Shown here: one piece after another, positions 9,374 through 19,931 of the stretch | How positions within the stretch are numbered: position 1 is the stretch's first letter | Layout: the number at the start of each line of letters is the position of its first letter | Origin: Sporosarcina aquimarina | GTDB lineage: Bacteria; Bacillota; Bacilli; Bacillales_A; Planococcaceae | Length of the DNA stretch: 64,000 nucleotides | Assembly: GCF_023715615.1 (NCBI RefSeq) | Contig: NZ_JAMBOM010000007.1 | Span: forward strand, 112,380-176,379 | Direction: 5' to 3' | The notes under the pieces: model-generated | The model's database searches: none | Told to the model about the DNA's origin: nothing | Seen by the model: the letters and a program-made list of their open reading frames with translations, nothing else | Position numbers and translations under genes: made by a program

Positions 9374-10357
9374 TCACGTCTGTTTTGTTTTGGATTCGTC
9401 TGTTATGTAATTTACGAACCAATCTGCTACTTTTTCTGCATCGTGCAACACTCTGTCATTTTCTGCGAGTGCAATGTCTTCTTGCCAAATTTCCGGAACT
9501 AGTTTTTGTAATTCTTCCAGATCCCGTTCCACCGGCCAAGATGTGACGGTCTGTCCTGCTTCTGTTAAAAGCGGCATAATGTCCGTTTTATTCAGTAGTA
9601 CAGCATCTAAAAACGGTTTTCCGACATGGTCATAAAGCGCAGCGACATGTTCAGAAGCCGTATATCGATAGGTTTCACCTTTTTGAGTTGTTAAGTTTCC
9701 AACATACACCTTGCTTGCTTCACTTTTTAGGACGGCATCGCGGATGTCCTGTACAAGCAAAGACGGTAAAATACTTGTATACAAACTTCCAGGTCCAATG
9801 ATGATTAAATCTGCCTGACGAATTGCTTTCAACGTCTCTGGTAAAGGCTTGGCATCTTGAGGGGATAAGTAGACTTGACGAATTTTACGTGCGTACATTG
9901 GAATTTTAGATTCTCCCGTAACAATTGTTCCGTCATCCAGCTCGGCATGCAACTTAATCCGTTGGTTAGCAGCTGGAAGTACTTTGCCTTTAATATTCAA
10001 CACCTGGCCAGTTTTCTTTACAGCGCTAGCAAAATCACCTGTAATATCTGTCATAGCGGCAAGCATCAAATTCCCAAGGGAATGCCCGTGAAGGTCATCT
10101 TGAGTTGTAAAACGGTACTGGAAAAGCTGCTCGATGAGTGGTTCAACATCTGAAAGCGCTGCCATCACCTTTCTGACATCACCGGGAGGCGGGATATCAT
10201 ATTGATCCAACAACCTCCCTGAACTTCCACCATCATCTGCAACTGTAACAACCGCAGTTAGATCGACTGGATACTTCTTTAACCCTCGAAGTAATGTCGA
10301 CAAACCTGTACCGCCTCCAAATACCACAACCTTTTTGCGGCTATTGGAAGTTGTCAT
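9374..10357 (-). CDS. yvcK: YvcK/CofD-like gluconeogenesis factor
   Basis: A 327-residue CofD-fold protein that binds UDP-sugars and is needed for growth on gluconeogenic carbon and for normal cell shape in B. subtilis. The N-terminal nucleotide motif [13 protein letters not shown] and [11 protein letters not shown] are clear. Separated by only 4 nt from rapZ and followed by whiA. Confidence 0.96.
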   Translation of the reverse strand: MTTSNSRKKVVVFGGGTGLSTLLRGLKKYPVDLTAVVTVADDGGSSGRLLDQYDIPPPGDVRKVMAALSDVEPLIEQLFQYRFTTQDDLHGHSLGNLMLAAMTDITGDFASAVKKTGQVLNIKGKVLPAANQRIKLHAELDDGTIVTGESKIPMYARKIRQVYLSPQDAKPLPETLKAIRQADLIIIGPGSLYTSILPSLLVQDIRDAVLKSEASKVYVGNLTTQKGETYRYTASEHVAALYDHVGKPFLDAVLLNKTDIMPLLTEAGQTVTSWPVERDLEELQKLVPEIWQEDIALAENDRVLHDAEKVADWFVNYITDESKTKQT

Positions 10358-10361
10358 AGCG

Positions 10362-11249
10362 TCAACCCTTTCTTTTCTCGATATGCTGATGTGTTACGTA
10401 TGTTGTATAGTCATCTTTAAACAGATTTCCAAAGTATTCCGCTAGTGTCACCGATCGGTGTTGCCCCCCTGTACAGCCAAACGCAACCACAACTTGTGAT
10501 TTGCCTTCGTTCTTATATTGAGGGATTAAAAACTGAAATAGATCGGACAACTTAGTGATCAAGGTTTGCGTATCTTCCCATTTCAGAACGTACTCATACA
10601 CGTCTTTGTCGAGCCCCGTCTGCGGACGCATCGATTCAATGTAATAAGGATTCGGTAAAAAACGAACGTCAAATACGACATCTGCGTCGATTGGCATCCC
10701 ATGTTTAAATCCGAATGATATAAAATTCAGTGTGAAATTTTCACCTTCCCCCACTGAGAACTCTGCAATGATTTTATCTCTAAGTTGCTTCGGTTTCATG
10801 CGTGATGTATTGAAGATGGAACGCGCACGACCTTTTACATCACTTAAGAGACCGCGTTCTTTTTGAATACCTGTTAATGGCTGCCTTCCGTTTGCAAGCG
10901 GATGCGATCTTCTGGTTTCCTTATAGCGACTTACTAGTGTTTCGTCATCCGCCTCTAGAAATAGAATTCGAGTCGTTACATTTTCCATCCGAGTCAAATT
11001 ATCAATCGCATCGAGTAGAGCATTGAACAGTCCACCGCCACGAGTATCAATGACAGCAGCGATTTTCGATTTTTTATCCGCAGATTTTAACATCAGATCG
11101 AGGAAGGTCACAAGTAGTTCCGGGGGTAAATTATCGATGCAATAGTAGCCCATGTCTTCAAAACTTTGCATCGCTACGGACTTACCCGCACCCGACATCC
11201 CTGTAATAATGACAAGTTCGAGTTCTTCAGAATGTGCTTCAATCTCCAT
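10362..11249 (-). CDS. rapZ: RapZ/YvcJ nucleotide-binding protein
   Basis: P-loop protein of 295 aa with Walker A GMSGAGKS at residues 17-24 and the C-terminal motif [11 protein letters not shown]. The E. coli homologue is an RNase E adaptor for GlmZ; the Bacillus homologue YvcJ binds and hydrolyses nucleotides and affects competence. I chose the ATG at 11249, four bases past the Nudix stop, since the longer frame runs back through the Nudix gene. Confidence 0.95.
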   Translation of the reverse strand: MEIEAHSEELELVIITGMSGAGKSVAMQSFEDMGYYCIDNLPPELLVTFLDLMLKSADKKSKIAAVIDTRGGGLFNALLDAIDNLTRMENVTTRILFLEADDETLVSRYKETRRSHPLANGRQPLTGIQKERGLLSDVKGRARSIFNTSRMKPKQLRDKIIAEFSVGEGENFTLNFISFGFKHGMPIDADVVFDVRFLPNPYYIESMRPQTGLDKDVYEYVLKWEDTQTLITKLSDLFQFLIPQYKNEGKSQVVVAFGCTGGQHRSVTLAEYFGNLFKDDYTTYVTHQHIEKRKG

Positions 11250-11253
11250 CGGT

Positions 11254-11724
11254 TCAATCACCTTCCATAGACTTTTGAATTTTTTCGTCCAGAAGCTCAA
11301 AATCTTCCGTATACGTGAATGTCCCGTATTGAATACCAGGGCTTGAACTCGCAAATAACAAATTTGTTCGATCGCCTTCTGCCATTGGTAGTGTATTCAA
11401 GGCTTCCACCGGCTGCCATCCTAGTTCTCCCTCTATCGTCTGTGTGAGAGGAGTGCCTGTTAGATCATGCGCAACAAACGTATACAGCATCCATTCATTC
11501 ACTACTTCCTCACCCTTACGTATGACCATAGTGAACACACCTTTAAGATGAGGATCGACAGGTTTTGCCCCAGTCTCTTCTGTAAATTCACGTACAGCAG
11601 TCTCCAAAATGGACTCGCCTGCATCCATCTTTCCACCGGGAGCTACATACCACCCTCTACGCGGCTTTTTCAATAATAAGGTTTTCCCGTCTTTCACGAC
11701 GAGTAGGTTTACAATTCTTTGCAT
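11254..11724 (-). CDS. Nudix hydrolase (YvcI-like)
   Basis: A 156-residue Nudix protein. The Nudix box runs from GGKMDAGES through REFTEETGA at residues 31-54 and has the metal-binding REFTEE core. Substrate unknown; the family hydrolyses nucleoside diphosphates linked to other groups. First gene of the run leading through rapZ, yvcK and whiA to crh, the same order as B. subtilis yvcI-yvcJ-yvcK-yvcL-crh. Confidence 0.9.
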   Translation of the reverse strand: MQRIVNLLVVKDGKTLLLKKPRRGWYVAPGGKMDAGESILETAVREFTEETGAKPVDPHLKGVFTMVIRKGEEVVNEWMLYTFVAHDLTGTPLTQTIEGELGWQPVEALNTLPMAEGDRTNLLFASSSPGIQYGTFTYTEDFELLDEKIQKSMEGD

Positions 11725-11788
11725 ATGCGTTCCTCACTTTTTTTATACACATAGTACTAAGTATAATCGATTTCGCAGGAAAACGACA

Positions 11789-11824
11789 CAAAAAGAAGCT
11801 GCCGGCATAGTTCGCTCCGACAGC
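11789..11824 (-). terminator. trxB terminator
   Basis: GCTGTCGG/CCGGCAGC stem (one G-T pair), then TTCTTTTTG on the minus strand. I see nothing else in 11825-11933. Confidence 0.8.
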
Positions 11825-11933
11825 GTAAAAGTTTATTTAAAAATAGGGGGTCAATCAACACTCTTAGTATATCCAATAAGTGTTTCAGGAACATTACGAA
11901 AATGTTAAAGTTGCGTTAAGGAAAAAATTCTCC

Positions 11934-12905
<972 letters not shown>

Positions 12906-12919
12906 CTACTTCTGTTCAA

Positions 12920-12948
12920 ATCGTATAAGGTTTCTGACTAACCATCAA
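12920..12948 (-). promoter_or_regulatory. trxB promoter
   Basis: TTGATG (12943-12948), 17-nt spacer, TACGAT (12920-12925) on the minus strand. Confidence 0.5.
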
Positions 12949-12986
12949 CTTTTCTGCCTGCTATACGTTTTCATTCCTAAAAGTGA

Positions 12987-14513
12987 TCACGAGAAGTTAG
13001 GAAGGAGCTCGAACAACTCACTCACATATTTAGTAAGTGTAGGTGTGCTTATTTTATATGATTCAGCAAGTTTTGTTTTCGTGACCCCTTTGCTTCGAGA
13101 AGAATGGAACATATAATCTGCGGCTGCAGCGATTGCTTTTGGGTTTTTGAATGTATAGTGTTTCGTAATCCCAATCTCAAACAGAGAAAACCACATTTGA
13201 AATAAATGCGTTCCTTCTTCATCAAGCGGGTTATGCTTAGCATATAACAGTTCGCTTGCTTGCATCGCACGATTAAATGCCTGATCTGCGATTGACTTTT
13301 CTACGAGATGATAATCTAAACTCGAAGCGAGTACTAGCTTCTCAAGATCCTCCAGCTTTTCAACATCTATATAAGCCGGGTGCGCTATAATTTCTTGTTT
13401 GTGAATTGACTTACCTAATAGGAAAAAGCCAAACATTCTTTCGCTAACATACTCATTCCCAATTTTGTCGAGTAAAAATTGCTTGTCCTGTGTATAGATC
13501 GACGTGTCAATTTGCTTTTCCGCATTTGCGTCTGCCCATGGTTCCAGTCCAGCTTTTGAAGGGTCAATTTCTATCAATCGGCTAAATGCAGTTTCAGCCT
13601 GATGACGATGACCTGAGAAAAATGCAGCATGTGCTAGCCAAAAGAAGAAGCCTGCATCTCCTTCAAATCCTTTTTTCTGAATGCTACGCAACCAGTAGTA
13701 CGCTTCCTTATGATTCCCAATCAAAGCAAAAGTAGCGCCCAATTTGTAGCGATTTTCAAACTGATAAGGTCGTATTTTCACGAGTAAATCAACGAGCGGC
13801 AGCAGTTTCTCCTGATCGCCTTCGTAATAGTAGAAAACAGCAAGATTACACAATGCGTGTACATTTCCTTGGTCTTTCCGAAGCACATCATACAGTAGTT
13901 CTCTCGCATCGGTAGTTTCGCCTCTATAAAAATAAGCGAGAGCCAAGTTATTAAAAGAAGACCATGACTCAGGATAGTCCACGACAATATCTTCGAGAAC
14001 GGTGACTGCTTTGTCAAACTCTCCCGATTCCATTAATCGCCTCGCCTTTTCTTGTAACAAATGAACTTCTTCGTCCCCCGGTTCTTCTTCCGATAAAAAC
14101 GCGGCTTCTTGCTCTGCAAACTCGATAATCTCTTTTGCTTCTTCTGAAAGTTCCCCTTCAGGCGCCACGTCCATGTATTTTTCCGCAAATATCTTCGCTT
14201 CGCGTAATAGACCAAGATGTGCATGGATTTCTGCAAGATAGAAAATCACATCGCCATTTGTCGGTTCCAATTCGTACGCTTGAATTAGTAAATCCAGCGC
14301 TTCTTCAAAACGTCCTTCTTCCATCACCATAATTCCATATTGCATAACAATTTGATGATCATCAGGATTCAGGTCTACCGCTCGTTTCAAATATTTCAAG
14401 GCTTCCGAAAATTGTTCTTTCTGGATTTCCGCAAGGGCTCGTTCATAATAAAAATCGCCGTCTGGGACAAATGAAATAATATTATTGTTTTTGTTTTGCT
14501 CGTTTTTATCCAA
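12987..14513 (-). CDS. TPR-repeat protein (YvcD-like) with a C-terminal helix-turn-helix-like segment
   Basis: About 508 residues. The N-terminal 300 residues are tandem TPR motifs (for example ALKYLKRAVDLNPDDH, EALDLLIQAYELEPTNGD), a protein-interaction scaffold. The last 40 residues (KLAESYKISTPTLTKYVSEL) look like a helix-turn-helix. The start is TTG at 14513: GGAGG lies seven bases ahead of it, while the upstream in-frame codons fall in a terminator hairpin. Function unknown; adjacent to trxB as in B. subtilis. Confidence 0.85.
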   Translation of the reverse strand: MDKNEQNKNNNIISFVPDGDFYYERALAEIQKEQFSEALKYLKRAVDLNPDDHQIVMQYGIMVMEEGRFEEALDLLIQAYELEPTNGDVIFYLAEIHAHLGLLREAKIFAEKYMDVAPEGELSEEAKEIIEFAEQEAAFLSEEEPGDEEVHLLQEKARRLMESGEFDKAVTVLEDIVVDYPESWSSFNNLALAYFYRGETTDARELLYDVLRKDQGNVHALCNLAVFYYYEGDQEKLLPLVDLLVKIRPYQFENRYKLGATFALIGNHKEAYYWLRSIQKKGFEGDAGFFFWLAHAAFFSGHRHQAETAFSRLIEIDPSKAGLEPWADANAEKQIDTSIYTQDKQFLLDKIGNEYVSERMFGFFLLGKSIHKQEIIAHPAYIDVEKLEDLEKLVLASSLDYHLVEKSIADQAFNRAMQASELLYAKHNPLDEEGTHLFQMWFSLFEIGITKHYTFKNPKAIAAAADYMFHSSRSKGVTKTKLAESYKISTPTLTKYVSELFELLPNFS

Positions 14514-14525
14514 ACAGATTCCTCC

Positions 14526-14565
14526 GATAAAAAACAAGAAGGAACGAGGGAAACGCTCCTTCTTG
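14526..14565 (-). terminator. Terminator of the hprK-lgt-yvoD-ppaX-yvoF operon
   Basis: CAAGAAGGAGCG/CGTTCCTTCTTG stem followed by six T on the minus strand. Confidence 0.9.
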
Positions 14566-14604
14566 CAATATGTCTACAGTATACCATAACTCTTTTGTAC
14601 AATC

Positions 14605-15129
14605 TTAAACCTTAAGTTTGTTTTCGTTCCGTTCTGCAACCTGATCAGCTGTGTAAATAATACGAACAGGGTTCCCTCCAGCAAATGCCCCCGCCGGGAT
14701 ATCTTTATTCACCAATGATGCGGCAGAAACTACAGCTCCATCGCCTATCGTAACGCCTGGTAAAATCGTGGAGTTTGCACCGATCATAACTTCGTCACCA
14801 ATTACCACGTCCCCAATTCGATACTCATCTATTAAGTATTCATGTGCAAGGATAGTGGAGTTAAACCCGATAATGGAATTTCTACCAACCCGAATGCGTT
14901 CAGGAAACATCACATCCGGAAAGACCATTAGAGCAAACGCGGTTTGCTGGCCGACCTCCATCCGCAGAAATGTTCGATATAACCAGTTCTTCACTTTGAA
15001 TGACGGTGTATAGCGAGCAATCTGTATGACAATAAAGTTTTTCATGACTTTAAAAAATGATACCGATTTGTACAAGTTCCAAAGTGAGTTTCCTTCTCCC
15101 TTTACACGAAAACGCTCCGTCTTTCTCAT
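14605..15129 (-). CDS. Hexapeptide-repeat acyltransferase (YvoF-like)
   Basis: A 174-residue left-handed beta-helix acyltransferase. Hexapeptide repeats run from about residue 80 to 150 (for example IGANSTILPGVTIGDGAVV), and the C-terminal AGGNPVRII is typical of the xenobiotic/serine acetyltransferase superfamily. The acceptor substrate is unknown. The start codon overlaps the ppaX stop (ATGA). Last gene of the hprK operon, the place of yvoF in B. subtilis. Confidence 0.88.
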   Translation of the reverse strand: MRKTERFRVKGEGNSLWNLYKSVSFFKVMKNFIVIQIARYTPSFKVKNWLYRTFLRMEVGQQTAFALMVFPDVMFPERIRVGRNSIIGFNSTILAHEYLIDEYRIGDVVIGDEVMIGANSTILPGVTIGDGAVVSAASLVNKDIPAGAFAGGNPVRIIYTADQVAERNENKLKV

Positions 15130-15779
15130 TTGCCCTTCACACCTACAAGTTCATAGAGATCCGAAATGTGGTTCAACATATAGTCTGGGTTAAAAGTCGA
15201 AAGAAATTCAGGTCCTTTTGCAGACCAAGCGACAGCAGCTGTGCGGACCCCTGCATTTTTCCCGCCTTCAATGTCGTGAAAGTTATCGCCCACCATTAGG
15301 ACTTCTTCTTTTACAACATTCAATCTGTCCATTGCAAGTAAAAGCGGTTCAGGATCTGGTTTGGGGCGTTGTACGTCGTCTAATCCAACTATAGTTTCAA
15401 ATAAGTGCGTGATGCCAATTAAATCTAACCCTTTATGGACCATTTCATTTCTTTTCGTCGACACAATTGCCATTCGGATTCCGCTGTTTGCTAATTGGGT
15501 CAATACTTCCGTAACTCCATCAAACTCATCCACCAATCGGTCATGGTTCGCTAGGTTCCATTCACGATATTCCTGAATCATTCCTTCTGTCTTCGAAGGG
15601 TCCATCCCATTAAATGTCTCTGTCAAAGTAGGACCTAAAAAAGGCAAAATATCTATCCTAGTATATTTCCCCGGATAATGTCTGCCGAGTAATTGTTCAA
15701 ATGATTGCATAATCAGTTCGTTCGTATCAAGTAACGTACCGTCCAAATCGAACAGTATCGTTGTAATTGGCTTATCCAT
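15126..15779 (-). CDS. ppaX: Pyrophosphatase PpaX, HAD superfamily
   Basis: HAD-fold hydrolase of 217 aa. Motif I is LFDLDGTLLDT with the nucleophilic Asp, motif II is VSTKR, and motif IV is MVGDNFHDIEGG. In B. subtilis PpaX removes the pyrophosphate released when HprK dephosphorylates HPr-Ser-P. Its presence in the hprK operon supports that role. It overlaps yvoD by 8 nt and yvoF by 4 nt. Confidence 0.93.
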   Translation of the reverse strand: MDKPITTILFDLDGTLLDTNELIMQSFEQLLGRHYPGKYTRIDILPFLGPTLTETFNGMDPSKTEGMIQEYREWNLANHDRLVDEFDGVTEVLTQLANSGIRMAIVSTKRNEMVHKGLDLIGITHLFETIVGLDDVQRPKPDPEPLLLAMDRLNVVKEEVLMVGDNFHDIEGGKNAGVRTAAVAWSAKGPEFLSTFNPDYMLNHISDLYELVGVKGK

Positions 15780-16737
15780 TGAAAACAGTAGCCTCCTTCT
15801 CCAGTTTCTCGTTCAGCTTTTGTCTCCAGAAAAAAGCCACTGCAATTGTCAGTACGAATGCGGTGATAACACGGATCAGAAGCAATGGCCAGACCGCGAT
15901 ACCTAATGGGATGAACAATAAAGTATCTTCGACGACAGCGTGACATGCGACAAGGAATATGAACGAGAGTGTAGCATCCCGCTTACTCACACCGTCTTCT
16001 TGAACGGCCTGGATCATTACACCTGCACCATATGCTAAACCTATGACAAGTCCCGCCACTAACGTTAACGAAGCATTCGGTTGTACACCAATCAGTTTGG
16101 TGACCGGTGAAAATTTAGAGGAGAACTTCTCTAAGTAATTTCGGTCTTTCAAGAATTGGACAACGAGCATCAGCGGAATGACAATGAGTGCGAGTTGCAA
16201 GACTCCGTAAGATGCTTTTTGTAGACCTAATATGAAAATTTCCAACCAGCCGTCCGGAACGATAGCTGTTTCAGGAGCAATCCCATATTTCGCGATTTCA
16301 CCACCGCCTCGCCAAACGAGGTTAATGACAATGCCGGAAACTGCCGCTAAACCGAAACGGACGACCAAGACAATCCACAACTTAACCCCCACTTTCAACG
16401 CAACCCCTGTTTCGATGAACAAGTTGTGTGAAAAACTGAGCATCATCGCGATGATAAATACTTCTTTCACCGTCAAGTCGAGTGATAAGATTCCGGCGAT
16501 TCCGGCGTACAAGTTCAATGCATTCCCGAGGACTAGTGGAATGGCCGCTTCTCCGCTCAATCCAAAAAGATTCATAAATGGAGATATCAGCTTAACGATC
16601 CAAGGCAATATTGGAGTATGTTGTAAAATCACTACAAGAATCGTGATGGGGAAAATAATTTTCCCCAGTGACCAAGTTGTTTTTAATCCCGCTCCTAATC
16701 CATTCTTGAGCGTTGCCGTATTATCATTATTTGTCAT
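15772..16737 (-). CDS. Nucleoside-recognition (Gate) domain membrane protein, YvoD-like
   Basis: A 321-residue polytopic membrane protein with about eight hydrophobic helices, related to spore-maturation and nucleoside-recognition proteins. Substrate unknown. It overlaps lgt by 11 nt and ppaX by 8 nt, so all are translated as one unit, matching the B. subtilis order hprK-lgt-yvoD-ppaX-yvoF. Confidence 0.88.
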   Translation of the reverse strand: MTNNDNTATLKNGLGAGLKTTWSLGKIIFPITILVVILQHTPILPWIVKLISPFMNLFGLSGEAAIPLVLGNALNLYAGIAGILSLDLTVKEVFIIAMMLSFSHNLFIETGVALKVGVKLWIVLVVRFGLAAVSGIVINLVWRGGGEIAKYGIAPETAIVPDGWLEIFILGLQKASYGVLQLALIVIPLMLVVQFLKDRNYLEKFSSKFSPVTKLIGVQPNASLTLVAGLVIGLAYGAGVMIQAVQEDGVSKRDATLSFIFLVACHAVVEDTLLFIPLGIAVWPLLLIRVITAFVLTIAVAFFWRQKLNEKLEKEATVFNG

Positions 16738-17533
16738 TATACCTCACATCCGTTTTCATGATGAACCTGCGGTAGATAAGTAGCCCAAGTGCAATGAGCA
16801 CTCCCAAAATAGATACGACTTGTGCTGCACGGAGGTCCCCTCCATACAGGCTATCCGTTCTCATTCCTTCGATGAAGAAACGTCCCACTGAATACCAGAT
16901 GATATAGAAGAAGAAGATTTCGCCACGTTTTAAGTTGACTCTTCTTAACAATAGGATAATCGCAAGACCCACGAGATTCCAGATGGATTCATACAAAAAT
17001 GTAGGATGATAGGTGATCCCATCAATTGTCATCTGATTCATAATCCAATCAGGAATGATGTTGTTTTCAAGGAATGACTGAGACACAGGACCGCCATGTG
17101 CTTCTTGGTTCATGAAATTGCCCCAACGCCCAATTATTTGGCCAATGAGTAGACCAGGTGCAGTGATATCGGCTACTTTCCAGAAAGAAACGCCACGTTT
17201 TTTAGTGAAGATCGCCGCAGTAATAATCGCTCCAATCAGAGCACCGTGTATGGCGATGCCACCTTCCCAAATTTTAATAATATCTCCAGGATGATCTTTA
17301 TAGAACTCCCAAGAAAAGATGACATAGTAAATTCTTGCAGAAATAATGGAGATTGGAACCGCCCAAATGAGCATATCCGTCAAGAAGTCTGGATGCATCT
17401 TTTGTTTTACCATTTCTTTTTGAACAAGCAAAAACGCTAAAATAATTCCCGTTGCAATTAGTATTCCATACCAACGCACTTCAAAAGTACCGAATGAAAA
17501 CGCAACTGGATCGATCGCTAATAATGTATTCAT
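16727..17533 (-). CDS. lgt: Prolipoprotein diacylglyceryl transferase
   Basis: Membrane enzyme that adds diacylglycerol to the lipobox cysteine of prelipoproteins such as PrsA in this window. The signature IGRWGNFMNQEAHG is present at about residue 133-146 and the helices expected of Lgt surround it. The ATG follows the hprK TAA with no gap, which implies coupling. Confidence 0.96.
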   Translation of the reverse strand: MNTLLAIDPVAFSFGTFEVRWYGILIATGIILAFLLVQKEMVKQKMHPDFLTDMLIWAVPISIISARIYYVIFSWEFYKDHPGDIIKIWEGGIAIHGALIGAIITAAIFTKKRGVSFWKVADITAPGLLIGQIIGRWGNFMNQEAHGGPVSQSFLENNIIPDWIMNQMTIDGITYHPTFLYESIWNLVGLAIILLLRRVNLKRGEIFFFYIIWYSVGRFFIEGMRTDSLYGGDLRAAQVVSILGVLIALGLLIYRRFIMKTDVRYNDK

Positions 17534-18487
17534 TTACCGATGAATCCCCTTTTCTTCTGCCGCAGTGGCCTTTTGACTAATCACTGCATCCAGCTTGTTT
17601 GTAAATTCTTCAGCTGCATTAATGCCTAACGATTTGAGTCGATAATCCATTGCAGCCACTTCGATGATAACCGATAGATTCCTACCAGGACGAACCGGTA
17701 CAACGAGCTTTGTCACTTCAGAATCCATGATCTTCAATTTGTCTTCATCGACACCTAGACGATCATACATTTTCTCTGGATCCCATAGTTCCAAGTCAAT
17801 AACGAGAACAATCCGCTTATCATCTTTTACCGAACTTGCACCAAATAAGGTCATGATATCAATGATACCCACTCCTCGGATTTCCAACATATGCCGAAGC
17901 AAAGGGGGCGGACTTCCAATTAAAATATTTTTAGCCACTTCACGGATTTCAACTGAATCATCAGCAATGAGTCGATGTCCACGTTTAACAAGTTCAAGAG
18001 CTGTCTCACTTTTACCGACACCACTTTTACCTGTGATTAACACACCAATCCCATAGACATCCACTAAAACACCGTGAAGGGTTTTCATCGGTGCCAAGCG
18101 ACCTGCAATGAAATTTGTCAACATGCCTGAAAGTCTGGTCGTTGGTATATCAGCACCAAGAACAGAGATCCCCATTCTTTCAGCAGCAATTTCAAGCTCC
18201 ACTGGCAATGTCACACCATGTGCCAAAACGAATGCCGGTGTATCCGGTGTGCATAACATATCCATCCGTTCAACGCGAAGTTCTTCAGGTAGCAATTCAA
18301 AAAACGAAATTTCCGTCTTCCCTAACAGTTGGATGCGTGTGCGTGTATAGAAATCAAAATAGCCTGCCATCTCAAGTCCTGGACGGGATATGTCACTTAA
18401 CTCAATTGTTCTGTCGATTCCACTAGCTCCCGCAAGCAATTCCAAGTCAAACCGTTCTTTAATATCTTTAACCGAGACTTCACCCAT
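17534..18487 (-). CDS. hprK: HPr kinase/phosphorylase
   Basis: Bifunctional enzyme that phosphorylates Ser46 of HPr and Crh and reverses the reaction by phosphorolysis. His138 (LHGVLVDVYG), Walker A GKSGVGKS (153-160) and the HprK signature EIRGVGIIDIMTLFG are all present. I start at the ATG at 18487 (317 aa), nine bases after GGAGGT, rather than at a codon ten residues earlier. It leads an operon with lgt, yvoD, ppaX and yvoF. Confidence 0.97.
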   Translation of the reverse strand: MGEVSVKDIKERFDLELLAGASGIDRTIELSDISRPGLEMAGYFDFYTRTRIQLLGKTEISFFELLPEELRVERMDMLCTPDTPAFVLAHGVTLPVELEIAAERMGISVLGADIPTTRLSGMLTNFIAGRLAPMKTLHGVLVDVYGIGVLITGKSGVGKSETALELVKRGHRLIADDSVEIREVAKNILIGSPPPLLRHMLEIRGVGIIDIMTLFGASSVKDDKRIVLVIDLELWDPEKMYDRLGVDEDKLKIMDSEVTKLVVPVRPGRNLSVIIEVAAMDYRLKSLGINAAEEFTNKLDAVISQKATAAEEKGIHR

Positions 18488-18526
18488 CTGATCGCCACCT
18501 CCATCTTCAAATGTCATCTATGCATC

Positions 18527-18554
18527 ATTCTACCATTGTACAAAGGATTTTGAA
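18527..18554 (-). promoter_or_regulatory. Possible hprK promoter
   Basis: TTCAAA (18549-18554), 16-nt spacer, TAGAAT (18527-18532) with an extended TG on the minus strand. The -35 is weak. Confidence 0.4.
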
Positions 18555-18605
18555 CGGTATTTCGCATCAATCACTCTGCTAGTCTAAAAAATTGTTAACC
18601 ATGAA

Positions 18606-18641
18606 TTAAAAAGCCTTCCCTCGATGAGTAAGAGAGAAGGC
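18606..18641 (-). terminator. yvlB terminator
   Basis: GCCTTCTCTC/GAGGGAAGGC stem (one mismatch) followed by TTTTTAATT on the minus strand. Confidence 0.85.
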
Positions 18642-18653
18642 CAACTCTATTCA

Positions 18654-19859
18654 TTATTCTTTGTTATCAGGTGAATAGCAAACCATCACAGAACCTGTTT
18701 TAGATTCTGCAAACAAATGGAGCGTAGCAGGTGAATCTTGTACATCCTTCTTAAAGTTCATAGAACGATGTAAAAGCTGATCTTGATTGGACGTATTCTC
18801 AACATCCGGCAGTTTTAGGTTTAGGCTACCGATAGTTGACGTAATGCTACCTACTAACGATAGTGAGCTAGGGACATACAACTCAATATTTCCACCAACA
18901 CTCTTCACATCAATTTTTTCAGGACATTCATGGGAAGTTGTCACTGAGATGGATCCGTTAAGTGTACGAGCTTGTGTATCTTTTACTTTCCCATCGATAT
19001 AAATGAGCCCGTTCAATGTCTGCGTCTCCAGCTGATTACTTTCAATACTGAGCAAACGAATTTCACCGTTCAGGGTTTCAATGTCCACTTCGCCCGCTTT
19101 GACGTAGCTGAGATTAACTTTTCCGTTAGCTGTCTTAACGCGCAGTACATCGGCTTCAAGATTACGGAGATCGAAACCACCATTCAACAATCGTACTGAA
19201 ATCTTACGATACGTTTTTTTAGGAACGGTGAGGACTGTATTTACTTGTACCGTTTTAGAATTACTTGAAATTCTAAGTGATTGCTCGTCAGCTACACAAA
19301 TAAGCTTTTCCAAGAAATCCTTCTTTGCATCTTCTTCGGAACTTGACGTGAAGGTCTTCACAGAAAAAACTGCTGAAATTTCGTTTCCTTCACCTGGGAC
19401 AATCGATAGCTTACCGTTATCGATATCCACGATGAGTTCTTCCAACTCTTTTACTTCTTTTTGCATTTTATGTTCAAACGTCGTTGAAGAGCCAAACGGA
19501 TTTTCCATATCGAACTGCTTCACTTTTTGAACCGCACTTTGCATGAATTGCATAAACTGGTCACCGACATTCGTTAAATCCTTTCGAACGTCTTCCATGA
19601 ATTCCTCGGCAGAAGTACCTGACCAACCAGATTTTGAAGACTGGCCTTTCCCTTTAGTCGGTTCCTCTTTTCCTGACGTTGAAAAAGGGTCTTCGTTTGG
19701 TTCATGCTGTGCATGATCTTGTGTTTTAGCAGGTTCAAAACCAGCTGTCTTCTTTGGAGGTTCACTTTGAGATAATGCTTCTAATAGTGTCAAAGCCTCG
19801 TCCGTTGAAATCGTTCCATTTTCAAGCATAGTTAAAATGCGTTTTCTTTCGTTTTGCAT
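18654..19859 (-). CDS. DUF4097 adhesin-like protein with SHOCT-type N-terminus (YvlB-like)
   Basis: A 401-residue protein. The first 31 residues (ERKRILTMLENGTISTDEAL) form the short SHOCT-like helical domain. A low-complexity linker follows, and the second half is a beta-helical DUF4097 domain with repeated VxTxNGxVxL-type strands. No signal peptide is visible. YvlB homologues in Bacillus sit in envelope-stress operons; the function is unknown. It lies between uvrA and hprK as in B. subtilis. Confidence 0.82.
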   Translation of the reverse strand: MQNERKRILTMLENGTISTDEALTLLEALSQSEPPKKTAGFEPAKTQDHAQHEPNEDPFSTSGKEEPTKGKGQSSKSGWSGTSAEEFMEDVRKDLTNVGDQFMQFMQSAVQKVKQFDMENPFGSSTTFEHKMQKEVKELEELIVDIDNGKLSIVPGEGNEISAVFSVKTFTSSSEEDAKKDFLEKLICVADEQSLRISSNSKTVQVNTVLTVPKKTYRKISVRLLNGGFDLRNLEADVLRVKTANGKVNLSYVKAGEVDIETLNGEIRLLSIESNQLETQTLNGLIYIDGKVKDTQARTLNGSISVTTSHECPEKIDVKSVGGNIELYVPSSLSLVGSITSTIGSLNLKLPDVENTSNQDQLLHRSMNFKKDVQDSPATLHLFAESKTGSVMVCYSPDNKE

Positions 19860-19931
19860 TTCTTTCGCCTCCTAAGTGGAATGATGGTGCATATGATTTG
19901 CTTATCTATACGGTTCGCAACACAAAAAGTT

